From NCBI GenBank assembly GCA_016870295.1, contig VGBY01000007.1, positions 1-18,909 on the forward strand: 18,909 bases of DNA, read 5' to 3'. A model generated the notes under the pieces. It did no database searches. It was given only the letters and a program-made list of their open reading frames with translations, and was not told the DNA's origin. Source of the stretch: Actinomycetota bacterium (GTDB lineage: Bacteria > Actinomycetota > Acidimicrobiia > Acidimicrobiales > Ilumatobacteraceae). Positions 1 to 6,111 of the stretch are shown piece by piece (within the stretch, counting starts at the first letter, position 1; every line of letters starts with the position of its first letter). The translations under genes and the position numbers were made by a program.

Positions 1-88
1 CGCTGAATTCTTCGGCAACGACAAGCGTGCCGAAGCCGACCGCGAGCGTCGCCGCCGAGGGCAGAACCCAGACCCGTCGGGCAACTGA
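1..88 (+). CDS. C-terminal end of an unidentified protein (partial)
   Basis: An open frame enters from the left edge and ends at TGA 86-88. The last 28 residues run from AEFFGND to a charged stretch (ADRERRRR) and finish with DPSGN. This is too little to name a family. The basic, disordered-looking tail and the strong hairpin 29 bp after the stop support a genuine gene end. The first base of the window belongs to the preceding codon. Confidence 0.55.
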   Translation, partial: AEFFGNDKRAEADRERRRRGQNPDPSGN

Positions 89-116
89 TCACCAACAGTT
101 GACGATGTGCCCTCCC

Positions 117-148
117 GTGGGGCGCAGTGCTTCGGCGCTGCGCCCCAC
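117..148. terminator. 14-bp stem with UUCG tetraloop, likely bidirectional terminator
   Basis: Arms 117-130 and 135-148 pair over 14 positions, with one G-T wobble, around a C(TTCG)G tetraloop, which is known to be exceptionally stable in RNA. There is no U tract, as is common for intrinsic terminators of high-G+C actinobacteria. It lies between a plus-strand gene ending at 88 and a minus-strand gene ending at 174, so it could serve both. Confidence 0.7.
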
Positions 149-173
149 GTTGCGCGTCTAGCTGTTTACGCGT

Positions 174-386
174 CTAGTCGTCGTCGCGAGTCGTGCGGCA
201 GGCCCGCCGTGCGGCCTCACGTTTTTTGTTCGGCATTCGCACTGCTCGCACGCGCACCCCGTCGCGGAAGCGAGCGAGTTCGGCGGCATCACCGACTCGG
301 CGTCGGGCGGCCTTTGCCGTGCGAGTCGAGCCGTTCTTCTTGCGCTCTCCGGTACGGCGCTTTCCGCGCCGTCTCGATCGAGCCAT
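174..386 (-). CDS. Small, very basic hypothetical protein (70 aa)
   Basis: ATG 384-386 to TAG 174-176. The protein begins MARSRRRGKRRTGERKK, is rich in Arg and Lys throughout and ends in an acidic DDD. No domain is recognised. Such composition would suit a nucleic-acid-binding or ribosome-associated peptide, but that is only inference. The start lies 10 nt after the stop of the upstream gene on the same strand and has no clear ribosome binding site, which suggests translational coupling. The third-codon-position bias towards G/C is only moderate, and overlapping open frames exist on both strands, so the reality of the gene is not certain. Its stop is followed after 25 bp by the strong hairpin at 117-148. 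Confidence 0.45.
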   Translation of the reverse strand: MARSRRRGKRRTGERKKNGSTRTAKAARRRVGDAAELARFRDGVRVRAVRMPNKKREAARRACRTTRDDD

Positions 387-396
387 GTATGTCGTT

Positions 397-762
397 CTAC
401 TGGGTGGCGAGTCGTGTGGTGAGCAATGCTCGCAGTGCCTCGGGATCACCATGGCACGCCTCGAGGTCGGCAGGTTCAACGAACATCCGCACACCGTCGT
501 CGGTGCGGGCGACGATCGCCGGTAGGCGACCCGCAATCACGGTGCGCACGTCGTCGGGCTGGTCGTTGCGGTGATACGTAACGAAGGCGACGGGCAGTTG
601 AGATTCGCAATCGCGCCACGCCGACTTCTCCGTGAACAGACCGTGCGTGATGTCGCACAAACTGCAGTGGCGCTGCCCGAGTCTGGCACCCACCCAATAC
701 GAGAGTTCGCCCCACAACGTGGCGTCGGCGTCGTACACACCGATGAGTTCGCGCACGACCAC
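397..762 (-). CDS. Conserved hypothetical protein with a CxxC motif (121 aa)
   Basis: GTG start at 760-762, TAG stop at 397-399. The protein opens with a strand-like segment (ELIGVYDAD), followed by RHCSLCDITH with a CxxC pair at Cys33/Cys36, then a compact alpha/beta C-terminal half. This looks like a small soluble actinobacterial conserved hypothetical protein of unknown function. The CxxC could be redox-active or metal-binding, but nothing here decides which. The start is supported by a TANNNT box (TAATCT) 7 nt upstream, a leaderless arrangement with no Shine-Dalgarno sequence. It diverges from xth across 95 bp and is followed by a possible 70-residue gene. Confidence 0.7.
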   Translation of the reverse strand: MVVRELIGVYDADATLWGELSYWVGARLGQRHCSLCDITHGLFTEKSAWRDCESQLPVAFVTYHRNDQPDDVRTVIAGRLPAIVARTDDGVRMFVEPADLEACHGDPEALRALLTTRLATQ

Positions 763-769
763 GGTCGAA

Positions 770-775
770 AGATTA
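770..775 (-). promoter_or_regulatory. -10 box (TAATCT) of the CxxC hypothetical gene
   Basis: On the minus strand TAATCT is followed by 7 nt and then the GTG at 762. This fits the actinobacterial -10 consensus TANNNT with transcription starting at or next to the start codon. No -35 box is evident. Confidence 0.45.
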
Positions 776-845
776 CGTGGATTGCCAAGCCGGGTCGGTG
801 CGGAGGCCTCCTGCGTTCGACAGGCAAGGCCCGACCAGCCGCAAC

Positions 846-851
846 TACGGT
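846..851 (+). promoter_or_regulatory. -10 box (TACGGT) of xth, leaderless
   Basis: TACGGT, then exactly 6 nt, then GTG 858. This geometry predicts that the transcript begins at the start codon. There is no Shine-Dalgarno sequence before the GTG, and no -35 box is recognisable about 17 nt upstream. Confidence 0.55.
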
Positions 852-857
852 TTAGTC

Positions 858-1628
858 GTGCTGATTGCGACGTGGAATGTGAACTCGCTGAAAGCCCGCT
901 TGCCGCGTGTGCAGGCGTGGATCAGCGACGTGCAACCCGATGTGTTGCTCATGCAAGAAACGAAGATGACCGACAAGGCGTTCCCCGCCCTCACCTTCAG
1001 CGAGATGGGATACGAGTCAGCACACTTCGGCCAGGGGCAGTGGAACGGTGTGGCGATCTTGTCAAAGGTGGGTCTCGCCAACACGCGCGCCAACTTCGCG
1101 ACGGGCGAGCCCGATGCCGAAGCGCGCATCATCACTGCCGACTGCGGTGGTGTGACCGTGGTGTCGGTGTACGTGCCCAATGGTCGTGCGCTCGACCACG
1201 AGCACTACCAGTACAAACTGCGGTGGCTCGACCAACTCGCCGCGCACGTCGCCGCCATCGCCAAACCCACCGATGCAGTCGTCGTGGCGGGCGACTTCAA
1301 CATTGCGCCAGCCGACATTGATGTGTGGGATGCAAAGGCGCTCGCCGGCTCCACCCACGTGAGCGCACCCGAGCGTGATCGACTCGCTGTTCTACACAAA
1401 TGGGGATTGCGTGACGTGGTGCGCGAGCAGCATCCCGAGCCCGGCATCTACTCGTGGTGGGATTATCGCAACGGCTCGTTTCATCGTGGCTGGGGGATGC
1501 GCATTGATCTGGCACTCGTCACCGCCAGCGTGGCGAAATCGACCACCTGGTCGGCGATTGACCGCAACGCCCGCAAAGGCGAACAGCCGAGCGACCATGT
1601 GCCGGTGCTGATCGAGGTGGCGGCATGA
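858..1628 (+). CDS. xth: Exodeoxyribonuclease III (xth)
   Basis: AP endonuclease and 3'-5' exonuclease of base-excision repair, in the endonuclease/exonuclease/phosphatase fold. The 256-residue product has the usual ExoIII length. Family landmarks in order are ATWNVNSLKARL at the N-terminus, the metal ligand Glu34 in LMQETK, YVPNG, the catalytic GDFN motif, the WWDYR segment and the C-terminal SDHVPV with the catalytic Asp-His. The open frame extends upstream to about 777, but family alignment places the N-terminus at LIATWNVNS. GTG 858 also sits exactly 6 nt after a TACGGT box, so I chose it. The stop overlaps the next gene by ATGA, so the two are likely co-transcribed and translationally coupled. 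Confidence 0.95.
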   Translation: MLIATWNVNSLKARLPRVQAWISDVQPDVLLMQETKMTDKAFPALTFSEMGYESAHFGQGQWNGVAILSKVGLANTRANFATGEPDAEARIITADCGGVTVVSVYVPNGRALDHEHYQYKLRWLDQLAAHVAAIAKPTDAVVVAGDFNIAPADIDVWDAKALAGSTHVSAPERDRLAVLHKWGLRDVVREQHPEPGIYSWWDYRNGSFHRGWGMRIDLALVTASVAKSTTWSAIDRNARKGEQPSDHVPVLIEVAA

Positions 1629-2341
1629 GCGACGATCGCACACCGGCCGGCAGCGCGGCGACTGGCAACCATTTCGGCGGCTTCCACGTGCAAACCGGCC
1701 CGATCACCGACACCGATCGGGCACGAGTCGAACTCGCCGACGAGGTACGTGCGATGATCCGCGAGATCATCTCCACCGATGCAAGCGCCGAGGAGATTCG
1801 CCGCGCCCGCGACCACGTGCACGCCGGTGTCGAGGCGCTGTTCACCAAGGCCCACGGCACGCCGCCCGGGGTGGGTGAGGCCGCACTCATCGAACGCAGC
1901 CGCAATTTTCTCGCCCGCAGCCCGATGATGGGGTCGATCAACCCGATCGCGGTGCCGATCACGCTCACCGTCGTGAACGAGGGTGCACAAGCGGTGGTGG
2001 AAGCGCGCGTCGTCTTCACCAATACCTATGAAGGCGCGCCAGGTTGCGTGCACGGTGGCTTCGTCGCCAGCGCGTTCGACGAGGTGCTCGGCGTCGCGCA
2101 GTCAGCGTCGGGCAACCCCGGCATGACGGCGAACTTGTCGGTGGATTATCGGTCGCCGACGCCGATTCTGCGCGAGTTGGTGTTTCGCGGGTGGTGCGAG
2201 CGCATCGAGGGGCGCAAGATCTTCACGCGTGGCACGGTGCACCACGGCGACACGTTGTGCGCGGAAGCGTCGGCGCTGTTCATCGCGATGCGACCTGAGC
2301 TCTTCGCCAAATTGCTGGCGATGCGCGACGCCACCGGCTGA
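1625..2341 (+). CDS. PaaI/hotdog-fold acyl-CoA thioesterase family protein
   Basis: A 238-residue protein whose C-terminal half (roughly residues 105-230) is a hotdog domain of the PaaI/4HBT type. The signature is GCVHGGFVASAFDEVLG at residues 140-156, in which His143-Gly-Gly and the downstream Asp152-Glu153 helix match the active-site region of acyl-CoA thioesterases. The N-terminal 100 residues are a helical extension longer than in minimal PaaI proteins. The likely activity is hydrolysis of an acyl- or aryl-CoA in the cytoplasm; the substrate is unknown. ATG overlaps the xth stop (ATGA), which fixes the start. The last codons and the stop lie inside a 19-bp repeat shared with the following intergenic region. 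Confidence 0.8.
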   Translation: MSDDRTPAGSAATGNHFGGFHVQTGPITDTDRARVELADEVRAMIREIISTDASAEEIRRARDHVHAGVEALFTKAHGTPPGVGEAALIERSRNFLARSPMMGSINPIAVPITLTVVNEGAQAVVEARVVFTNTYEGAPGCVHGGFVASAFDEVLGVAQSASGNPGMTANLSVDYRSPTPILRELVFRGWCERIEGRKIFTRGTVHHGDTLCAEASALFIAMRPELFAKLLAMRDATG

Positions 2342-2377
2342 AGCCAGCGGCAGGAGCGCCGGCTGAAGCCGGCGGCA
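2334..2377. repeat. Two-copy REP-like palindromic element / convergent terminator
   Basis: A 19-bp motif, CCGGCTGAAGCCAGCGGCA (2334-2352), recurs at 2359-2377 with one change (A to G), a 25-bp period. The second copy forms a clean hairpin, CGCCGGC-TGAA-GCCGGCG (2357-2374), 7 bp with a tetraloop. The first copy contains the thioesterase stop codon. The element fills the 46-bp gap between the convergent thioesterase and whiB genes, so it may terminate both. Confidence 0.65.
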
Positions 2378-2387
2378 ACGTGCGGCG

Positions 2388-2819
2388 TTAGTGCGCGACG
2401 GATGCCGCGGACGCGTCGCCTTCGATCATCACGACCGACCCGTCGGTCGTCGCCATGGCCACATCGGCGGGCACGCCGTTGGTGCGCAGGTGGCGATACT
2501 TCGCACTTCGCAAACCGACCGGGGCCGCAATCGTGAAGCCAGCGAGGTGACGCTCTTCTTCGCTCTCGCCGCCCCACAGGCCATATTCACGGTTCACGCG
2601 CGCGAACTCCTTGCAGGTCGCCTGCACCACGCACGAGTTGCACAGCGAACGGGCCTTGGCTTCGCGCCGGGCGCGGGCTTGCGGCCGTTCGGCCTTCGGG
2701 GCAAAGAAGAGATGCGTCTTGCCTTTGCAGTTGGCGAACTGGGTCCAGTCGATGTCGCCGATCGGGCCACGAATTTCGAAATCGTCAGGGAATGAGGTGT
2801 GCGTGTCGAGAGTGGTCAT
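2388..2819 (-). CDS. WhiB-family Fe-S transcriptional regulator
   Basis: A Wbl protein of 143 residues. The four [4Fe-4S]-ligating cysteines are Cys31, Cys60, Cys63 and Cys69 (C-x28-C-x2-C-x5-C), followed by the family hallmark GLWGGE at 80-85. The C-terminal part after residue 100 (GLRSAKYRHLRTNG and beyond) is longer than in WhiB1-type proteins and lacks an obvious WhiB7 AT-hook. Wbl proteins bind the primary sigma factor and modulate transcription in response to redox, NO or antibiotics; the subclass cannot be fixed here. ATG 2819 has a nearby purine-rich GAGG site. The frame stays open for 40 more codons upstream to a TTG at 2939, but that part contains two hairpins and starts at the presumed transcription start, so I treat it as leader. 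Confidence 0.92.
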   Translation of the reverse strand: MTTLDTHTSFPDDFEIRGPIGDIDWTQFANCKGKTHLFFAPKAERPQARARREAKARSLCNSCVVQATCKEFARVNREYGLWGGESEEERHLAGFTIAAPVGLRSAKYRHLRTNGVPADVAMATTDGSVVMIEGDASAASVAH

Positions 2820-2861
2820 GTGGACCTCGTGGTTTCGTTGCCGGGGTAATTGCCAGTCACC

Positions 2862-2925
2862 TGCTCCCCACGCTGGGAGCAAGACCCTCGTCCGACCGTG
2901 TGGGAGGGGGCTGGTCGGACGAGGG
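2862..2925 (-). promoter_or_regulatory. Two tandem hairpins in the whiB 5' leader (candidate attenuator)
   Basis: Arms 2885-2897 and 2913-2925 are a perfect 13-bp inverted repeat (CCCTCGTCCGACC) with a 15-nt loop. Just downstream in the mRNA, 2862-2868 and 2875-2881 (TGCTCCC/GGGAGCA) form a 7-bp stem with a 6-nt loop. Both lie between the whiB promoter and its ribosome binding site, where they would fold in the nascent leader. Neither has a U tract. The role is unproven. Confidence 0.6.
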
Positions 2926-2945
2926 GAGACTGTGCTCAATATTTA

Positions 2946-2975
2946 ACACTAAACAGACGAGGCGGGGTCTGTCAA
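2946..2975 (-). promoter_or_regulatory. whiB promoter with consensus -35 TTGACA
   Basis: On the minus strand a perfect TTGACA (2970-2975) is followed by 18 nt and TAGTGT (2946-2951), or by 16 nt and TTTAGT (2948-2953). Either fits a sigma70/SigA-type promoter. Transcription would start near 2938-2941, giving a leader of about 120 nt. It lies within the 63-bp gap after the phoH2-like gene, so whiB has its own promoter. Confidence 0.65.
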
Positions 2976-3038
2976 GTGGCCTCGTGTGACGTTTGGCGAC
3001 TCGGGGCCCGGGCTGGTCGGGGCTGGGCGGTCAGGCGC

Positions 3039-4442
3039 TCAGAGCAGTTCGGCGGCCAGGCTGGCGACTTCCGACCGTTCGCAGGCCAAGAGCGTCACAT
3101 GCCCGAACAGCGACTGACCAGCAAAGGCCTGTATCAGCACGGCGAGGGCGTTGTTGCTCTCGCCCATGTACGGCGCGTCGATCTGGCTCGTGTCGCCGGT
3201 GAACACCACTTTCGTGCCCTCGCCGATGCGGGTGAGGATGGTCTTGAGCGTCGTGGGCTCCAAGTTTTGGGCCTCGTCGACCACCACGAACTGGCCCTGC
3301 AGCGAGCGTCCGCGCAAGAAGGTGACCGACTCGAGCGTCAGTTGGCCGCGATCCGAGAGGTCTTCGATCAGGCTGCGTGCGTCGCGCGACGAACGCTCCT
3401 GTGTGAGGGCGACGATGGCATCGTGAATCGCCGACATCCACGGGTCGAGTTTCTCTTCCAATCCGCCAGGTAAGAAACCGACGTCGGCACGCCCCACCGG
3501 CACGAGCGGGCGATACACCGCGAGTCGCTCGTAACGGCGCTGCTCGACGACCTGTTCGAGCCCGGCGGCAATCGCCATCACCGTCTTGCCGGTGCCGGCG
3601 CGCCCGTCGAGGGCGATCACGGCGATGTCGGGGTCGAGCAACAACTCGAGGGCAAAACGTTGTTCTTTGTTGCGCGGTCGCAGCCCCCACGCTTCGGGGT
3701 TGTTGGTGTTGAGGTGGTGGAGCGCGTCGCCGCGCACGCGGGCGAGGGCCGATTGCGAGCCGTTGCGCAGGATGACAAAGTTGTTGTTGTAGAGCGGCTC
3801 GGTGCCTGCCACGGTGTTGAGCCCCGTGGAGCCCTGCGAATACAGCGAGTCGACGGCCTCAGCCGGGGCCTCCAACGTGACCCAACCCATGGCCTTGTCG
3901 GTGGCCGAGCGCGCCACGGGGCGGTGCTCGCTGGCAGTCAGCCCGAGGTGGGCGGCCTTGATGCGCAGCGCGGCGTCGTTGGAGACCAGGCAGGTGGGGG
4001 CAATCTTGGCCTGCCCGATGGCGGCGCCGATGATGCGGTTGTCGGGCACGGCCGGGTCGAGCCCGTGGTGTTCGAGGCGCTCGCGATCGACGCTGTTTAC
4101 CTCAATGTGCAGGGTGCCCGAGTCGGGGTCGTCGGTGAGGGGGGTGGGCTCGGCGAGCGACCCACCCGCTTGGCGGCGCAGTTCTTCGATGTTGCGCAGG
4201 GCAGTGCGAGCGGCGCGACCGACATCGTCCATGCGGGTCTTCAAACTGTCGAGTTCTTCCACCACGGTGAGCGGGATCACGACGGCGCAGCCGGGGAATG
4301 CATGCATCGAAGTGGGGTCGGCGATCAGCACGGATGTGTCGAGCACGATGCGCTGCGGCACGAGCGAGAGCGCGGCGGCCGGTCGCTGCGTCGGGTTGGT
4401 TACGTCAGAGACTGCGCGACGTCGGAGAGGTTCGGGCGACAA
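3039..4442 (-). CDS. PhoH2-type protein: PIN domain fused to PhoH ATPase
   Basis: A 467-residue two-domain protein. The N-terminal PIN domain (about 31-170) carries the acidic metal ligands Asp35 (VLDTSVL), Glu62/63 (VVEELD), Asp134 and Asp156 (SNDAAL). The PhoH ATPase domain (about 250-467) has Walker A GRAGTGKT at 280-287 and Walker B VVVDEAQN at 386-393. PhoH2 proteins are known as sequence-specific RNA helicase/RNases in actinobacteria, where some act as toxin-antitoxin systems with an upstream antitoxin gene; no antitoxin gene is evident here. The start is uncertain. TTG 4442 is the most upstream in-frame choice, preceded by an in-frame TGA, while GTG 4361 (PQRIVLDTSV) would also leave the PIN domain whole. 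No strong ribosome binding site marks either. Confidence 0.9.
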   Translation of the reverse strand: MSPEPLRRRAVSDVTNPTQRPAAALSLVPQRIVLDTSVLIADPTSMHAFPGCAVVIPLTVVEELDSLKTRMDDVGRAARTALRNIEELRRQAGGSLAEPTPLTDDPDSGTLHIEVNSVDRERLEHHGLDPAVPDNRIIGAAIGQAKIAPTCLVSNDAALRIKAAHLGLTASEHRPVARSATDKAMGWVTLEAPAEAVDSLYSQGSTGLNTVAGTEPLYNNNFVILRNGSQSALARVRGDALHHLNTNNPEAWGLRPRNKEQRFALELLLDPDIAVIALDGRAGTGKTVMAIAAGLEQVVEQRRYERLAVYRPLVPVGRADVGFLPGGLEEKLDPWMSAIHDAIVALTQERSSRDARSLIEDLSDRGQLTLESVTFLRGRSLQGQFVVVDEAQNLEPTTLKTILTRIGEGTKVVFTGDTSQIDAPYMGESNNALAVLIQAFAGQSLFGHVTLLACERSEVASLAAELL

Positions 4443-4455
4443 CGTTCACCAGCAT
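4405..4455 (-). other. Possible 16-codon upstream ORF overlapping the phoH2 start
   Basis: The only ATG near the phoH2 5' end (4453-4455) is out of frame with it. It encodes MLVNVVARTSPTSRSL and stops at TGA 4405-4407, inside the phoH2 reading frame when the TTG start is used. It could be a leader peptide or pure chance. It becomes relevant if phoH2 starts at the downstream GTG 4361. Confidence 0.25.
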
Positions 4456-4955
4456 GGTCGCTTGCCTTGCGCGAGTGGTGGATTGTTGTGCGATTTTTCG
4501 GTGAATTTTTGCGTGTAGTCAGAAATTTTTTTGAACACACCCGAATGGCGCTCGGTGTCTGGGTGTAATCGGCCGACTGGGTGCCACTGCCCGTGGTTCA
4601 GACCGTAATGGATTTGTCCGACGAAATGAGATTCGTGAGATTCACGTGCAACAACATGCATCGGCGCAAAACAACAATGTGTACGCGAATCGTCAGTGTT
4701 TATGGGACTTTTTCGGCAAGCATGGGGCGTTGGCGGCGCGGCAGCGCATGACAGGACGCTTGTGGATGCTACGGAATTTCCGACAAATTACATTTTCTGC
4801 GCGGTAGTGCGGCATGTTTTTGCGGTGGTGCATGTTGCTCTGCGGCGCTCGCGCGCAAACATCGACACGTGATCGCTGATACTTGCATTTTGTCGGCGGA
4901 TGCATTCAGATTGATGGTCACGGAACTCCGATTCCGAGAAAGCAAGGAAATAGCA
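4443..4955. other. 513-bp divergent, A+T-richer intergenic region
   Basis: This gap between divergent phoH2 and HU is visibly richer in A and T than its surroundings, with a T7 tract (around 4525-4531), several A/T runs and a small palindrome CGTGA-GAT-TCACG (4634-4646). I see no convincing gene: the open frames on either strand have no family features and uneven codon use. It must hold the promoters of both genes, but I cannot place a -35/-10 pair with confidence. Curved A-tract DNA next to an HU gene would suit HU autoregulation, which is inference. Confidence 0.5.
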
Positions 4956-5237
4956 ATGACAAAAGCAGACCTCCTCGCAGCAGTCGCAGCGAAGACCGGT
5001 GTTTCGTCAGCGGAAGCTGATCGCGTCATCCAGTCGTTCGTTGATCTGGTCGTCGAGTCTGCGAAGAGTGGCGACAAGGTGTCATGGCCGGGCTTCGGTT
5101 CGTTCTCGACGTCGCAGCGCCAGGCACGAACTGGCCGCAATCCCCGAACGGGAGAACCGGTGCAGATCGCTGCTTCAACAACGATGAAGTTCAGCCCCAG
5201 CAGCACGCTGAAGGCTGCGCTGAATCCAAACAGGTAA
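4956..5237 (+). CDS. HU-family nucleoid protein, short form (93 aa)
   Basis: A canonical bacterial HU/IHF-like protein that bends and compacts DNA. The N-terminal dimerisation helices (TKADLLAAVAAKTGVSSAEADRV, given here only as a location, residues 2-24) are followed by the conserved turn WPGFGSF and the DNA-gripping arm RTGRNPRTGEPVQIAA with the minor-groove proline, and it ends KAALNPNR. At 93 residues it lacks the Lys/Ala-rich tail usual for actinobacterial HupB. ATG 4956 has a good Shine-Dalgarno (AAGGAAA, 6 nt away); the frame is open further upstream but without HU homology. A 29-codon Lys-rich gene follows after 38 bp, and a second HU gene with an attached tail lies at 17079-17429. 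Confidence 0.93.
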   Translation: MTKADLLAAVAAKTGVSSAEADRVIQSFVDLVVESAKSGDKVSWPGFGSFSTSQRQARTGRNPRTGEPVQIAASTTMKFSPSSTLKAALNPNR

Positions 5238-5275
5238 TACCCAAGCAATACCTCAACCAATCAAGGAGAAATTCC

Positions 5276-5365
5276 ATGGCAAAGAAGCGCAAGGCCGCCA
5301 AGAAGGCGACCAAGAAGAAGGCCAAGAAGGCGACGAAGCGTCGTCGCAAGAAGGCCAAGAAATAA
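5276..5365 (+). CDS. Lysine/alanine-rich 29-aa peptide, HU-tail-like
   Basis: ATG 5276 is preceded by a strong Shine-Dalgarno (AAGGAGAA, 5 nt spacing) and the frame ends at TAA 5363-5365. The product is MAKKRKAAKKATKKKAKKAT followed by KRRRKKAKK: 15 Lys, 4 Arg, 7 Ala, 2 Thr and the initiator Met, with no acidic or aromatic residue. It resembles the detached C-terminal tail of mycobacterial HupB or of eukaryotic histone H1, and so probably binds DNA or RNA backbone non-specifically. It follows the tail-less HU gene by 38 bp and is followed by two hairpins, so the pair looks like an operon. Its size puts it below many gene-calling cut-offs. Function is inferred from composition and context only. 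Confidence 0.75.
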   Translation: MAKKRKAAKKATKKKAKKATKRRRKKAKK

Positions 5366-5366
5366 C

Positions 5367-5391
5367 TAACTCTCGTCGTTAGACGAAGTTA
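5367..5391 (+). terminator. Hairpin directly after the Lys-rich peptide gene
   Basis: TAACT (5367-5371), a bulged C, TCGTC (5373-5377), loop GTTA, GACGA (5382-5386) and AGTTA (5387-5391) form a 10-bp stem with one bulge. It starts 1 nt after the stop codon. It may be part of a double terminator with the next hairpin, or a 3'-end stabiliser. Confidence 0.45.
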
Positions 5392-5414
5392 ATTCGGTTC
5401 GGAGTACGTAACGA

Positions 5415-5436
5415 CCGGGGGGCGAAAGCCTCCCGG
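5415..5436 (+). terminator. GAAA-loop GC-rich hairpin, terminator of the HU operon
   Basis: CCGGGGGGC (5415-5423), loop GAAA, GCCTCCCGG (5428-5436): 9 bp with one G-T pair and a stable GNRA tetraloop, followed by a moderately T-rich stretch (TTCGTTCATTT). Flanking AACGA/TTCGTT can extend the stem with one bulge. This is the best terminator-like structure in the window for a plus-strand operon. Confidence 0.7.
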
Positions 5437-5468
5437 TTCGTTCATTTCTGGGGATGTTCGCGCCGCGA

Positions 5469-5501
5469 CGCGCGGATGGCGCGACCCGCGCGGATGGCGC
5501 G
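5469..5501. repeat. Two-copy 15-bp direct repeat
   Basis: CGCGCGGATGGCGCG occurs at 5469-5483 and 5487-5501, with an 18-bp period, in the gap between the HU operon and the convergent fbiD gene. Each copy is itself a near-palindrome (CGCG...CGCG), so small hairpins on either strand are possible. Confidence 0.55.
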
Positions 5502-5509
5502 CGGCACCG

Positions 5510-6103
5510 TTAGGCGAGCCCGGCGGCGCGCAGGTCGTCGGGGGTGTCGAGGTCGAGCGCCAGGTCGGGGCGGCTCACCACCGTGCACGTCCAGCCGGCT
5601 TGCGTGAGGGCTGCCTGGTGGGCAGCGAATGATCCCGGGCCGTAGTGAAAGGTAAACGCGCCCGCCGTCGGCACGAGCAGCGCATTGGTGCCGTCATGGT
5701 GGCGGTCGGGCACGATGACGGTGTCGGTGGGCTCGTCGGCGAGCGAGGCGAGCGACTGTGCGGCTGGCAGGTCGCTGTGCACCACGAGCACGCGGGCATA
5801 GCCCGCATCAGCCGCCGCCGTTCGCCCAGCGGCGACAGCCTCGTTGAGACCGGGACGTGGGGGTGCGACCACAGAGGCCCCGTTGGTGCGGGCCCAATCG
5901 GCAACTTCCGCATCGTCGCAGACGACAAAGACCTGCAGTGGACGAGCGGCCGCCAGCACGGTGTGCGCACACCGGCGGGCGAGGGCGCAGCGGGCCTGCT
6001 CCGAGAGCGTGTCGGCGAGGCGACCCTTGGCGTGGGCGAACGACTTGATCGGCACCACAACGGCAACGCCGCTGGCGGTGACGGGCGCGGCGGGTGTGCC
6101 CAT
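5510..6103 (-). CDS. fbiD: FbiD/CofC-type guanylyltransferase of coenzyme F420 synthesis
   Basis: The enzyme activates a phospho-carboxylate (phosphoenolpyruvate in actinobacteria, 2-phospho-L-lactate in archaea) with GTP to make the F420 side-chain precursor used by FbiA/CofD. The 197-residue protein has the nucleotidyltransferase opening VVVPIKSFAHAKGRLA (16-30), the RPGLNEAV segment, HSDLP with the metal-binding Asp, the strongly conserved PDRHHDGTNALL, FHYGPGSFAAH and the C-terminal DLALDLDTPDDL. ATG 6103 gives the expected N-terminus; the frame extends further upstream without homology. A TAGGCT box 8 nt before the ATG supports this start. It diverges from gpsA with only 24 bp between the start codons. 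Annotated as F420 machinery, not MobA, because of the DGTNALL and GPGSF motifs. Confidence 0.9.
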   Translation of the reverse strand: MGTPAAPVTASGVAVVVPIKSFAHAKGRLADTLSEQARCALARRCAHTVLAAARPLQVFVVCDDAEVADWARTNGASVVAPPRPGLNEAVAAGRTAAADAGYARVLVVHSDLPAAQSLASLADEPTDTVIVPDRHHDGTNALLVPTAGAFTFHYGPGSFAAHQAALTQAGWTCTVVSRPDLALDLDTPDDLRAAGLA

Positions 6104-6111
6104 TCGCCTGA

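Noticed and set aside
153..177. Direct repeat CGCGTCTAG at 153-161 and 169-177
   Set aside because: Only 9 bp and two copies between the hairpin and a stop codon; may be chance.
2820..2939. N-terminal extension of WhiB from TTG 2939
   Set aside because: It would place the start codon at the predicted +1 and translate two hairpins into a non-conserved sequence; ATG 2819 has a purine-rich site and normal family length. Kept only as an alternative.
3660..4568. 302-codon plus-strand open frame opposite phoH2
   Set aside because: Antisense to a full-length PIN-PhoH protein with intact Walker motifs; Gly/Arg-rich, no domain.
4693..4905. 70-codon minus-strand ORF in the phoH2-HU gap
   Set aside because: Cys/His/Lys-rich with no pattern, no ribosome binding site, A+T-richer base use; likely chance in a regulatory region.
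4896..4940. HU promoter with TTGCAT and TCAGAT 17 nt apart
   Set aside because: The -10 matches poorly and competing partial matches exist nearby; not strong enough to list.
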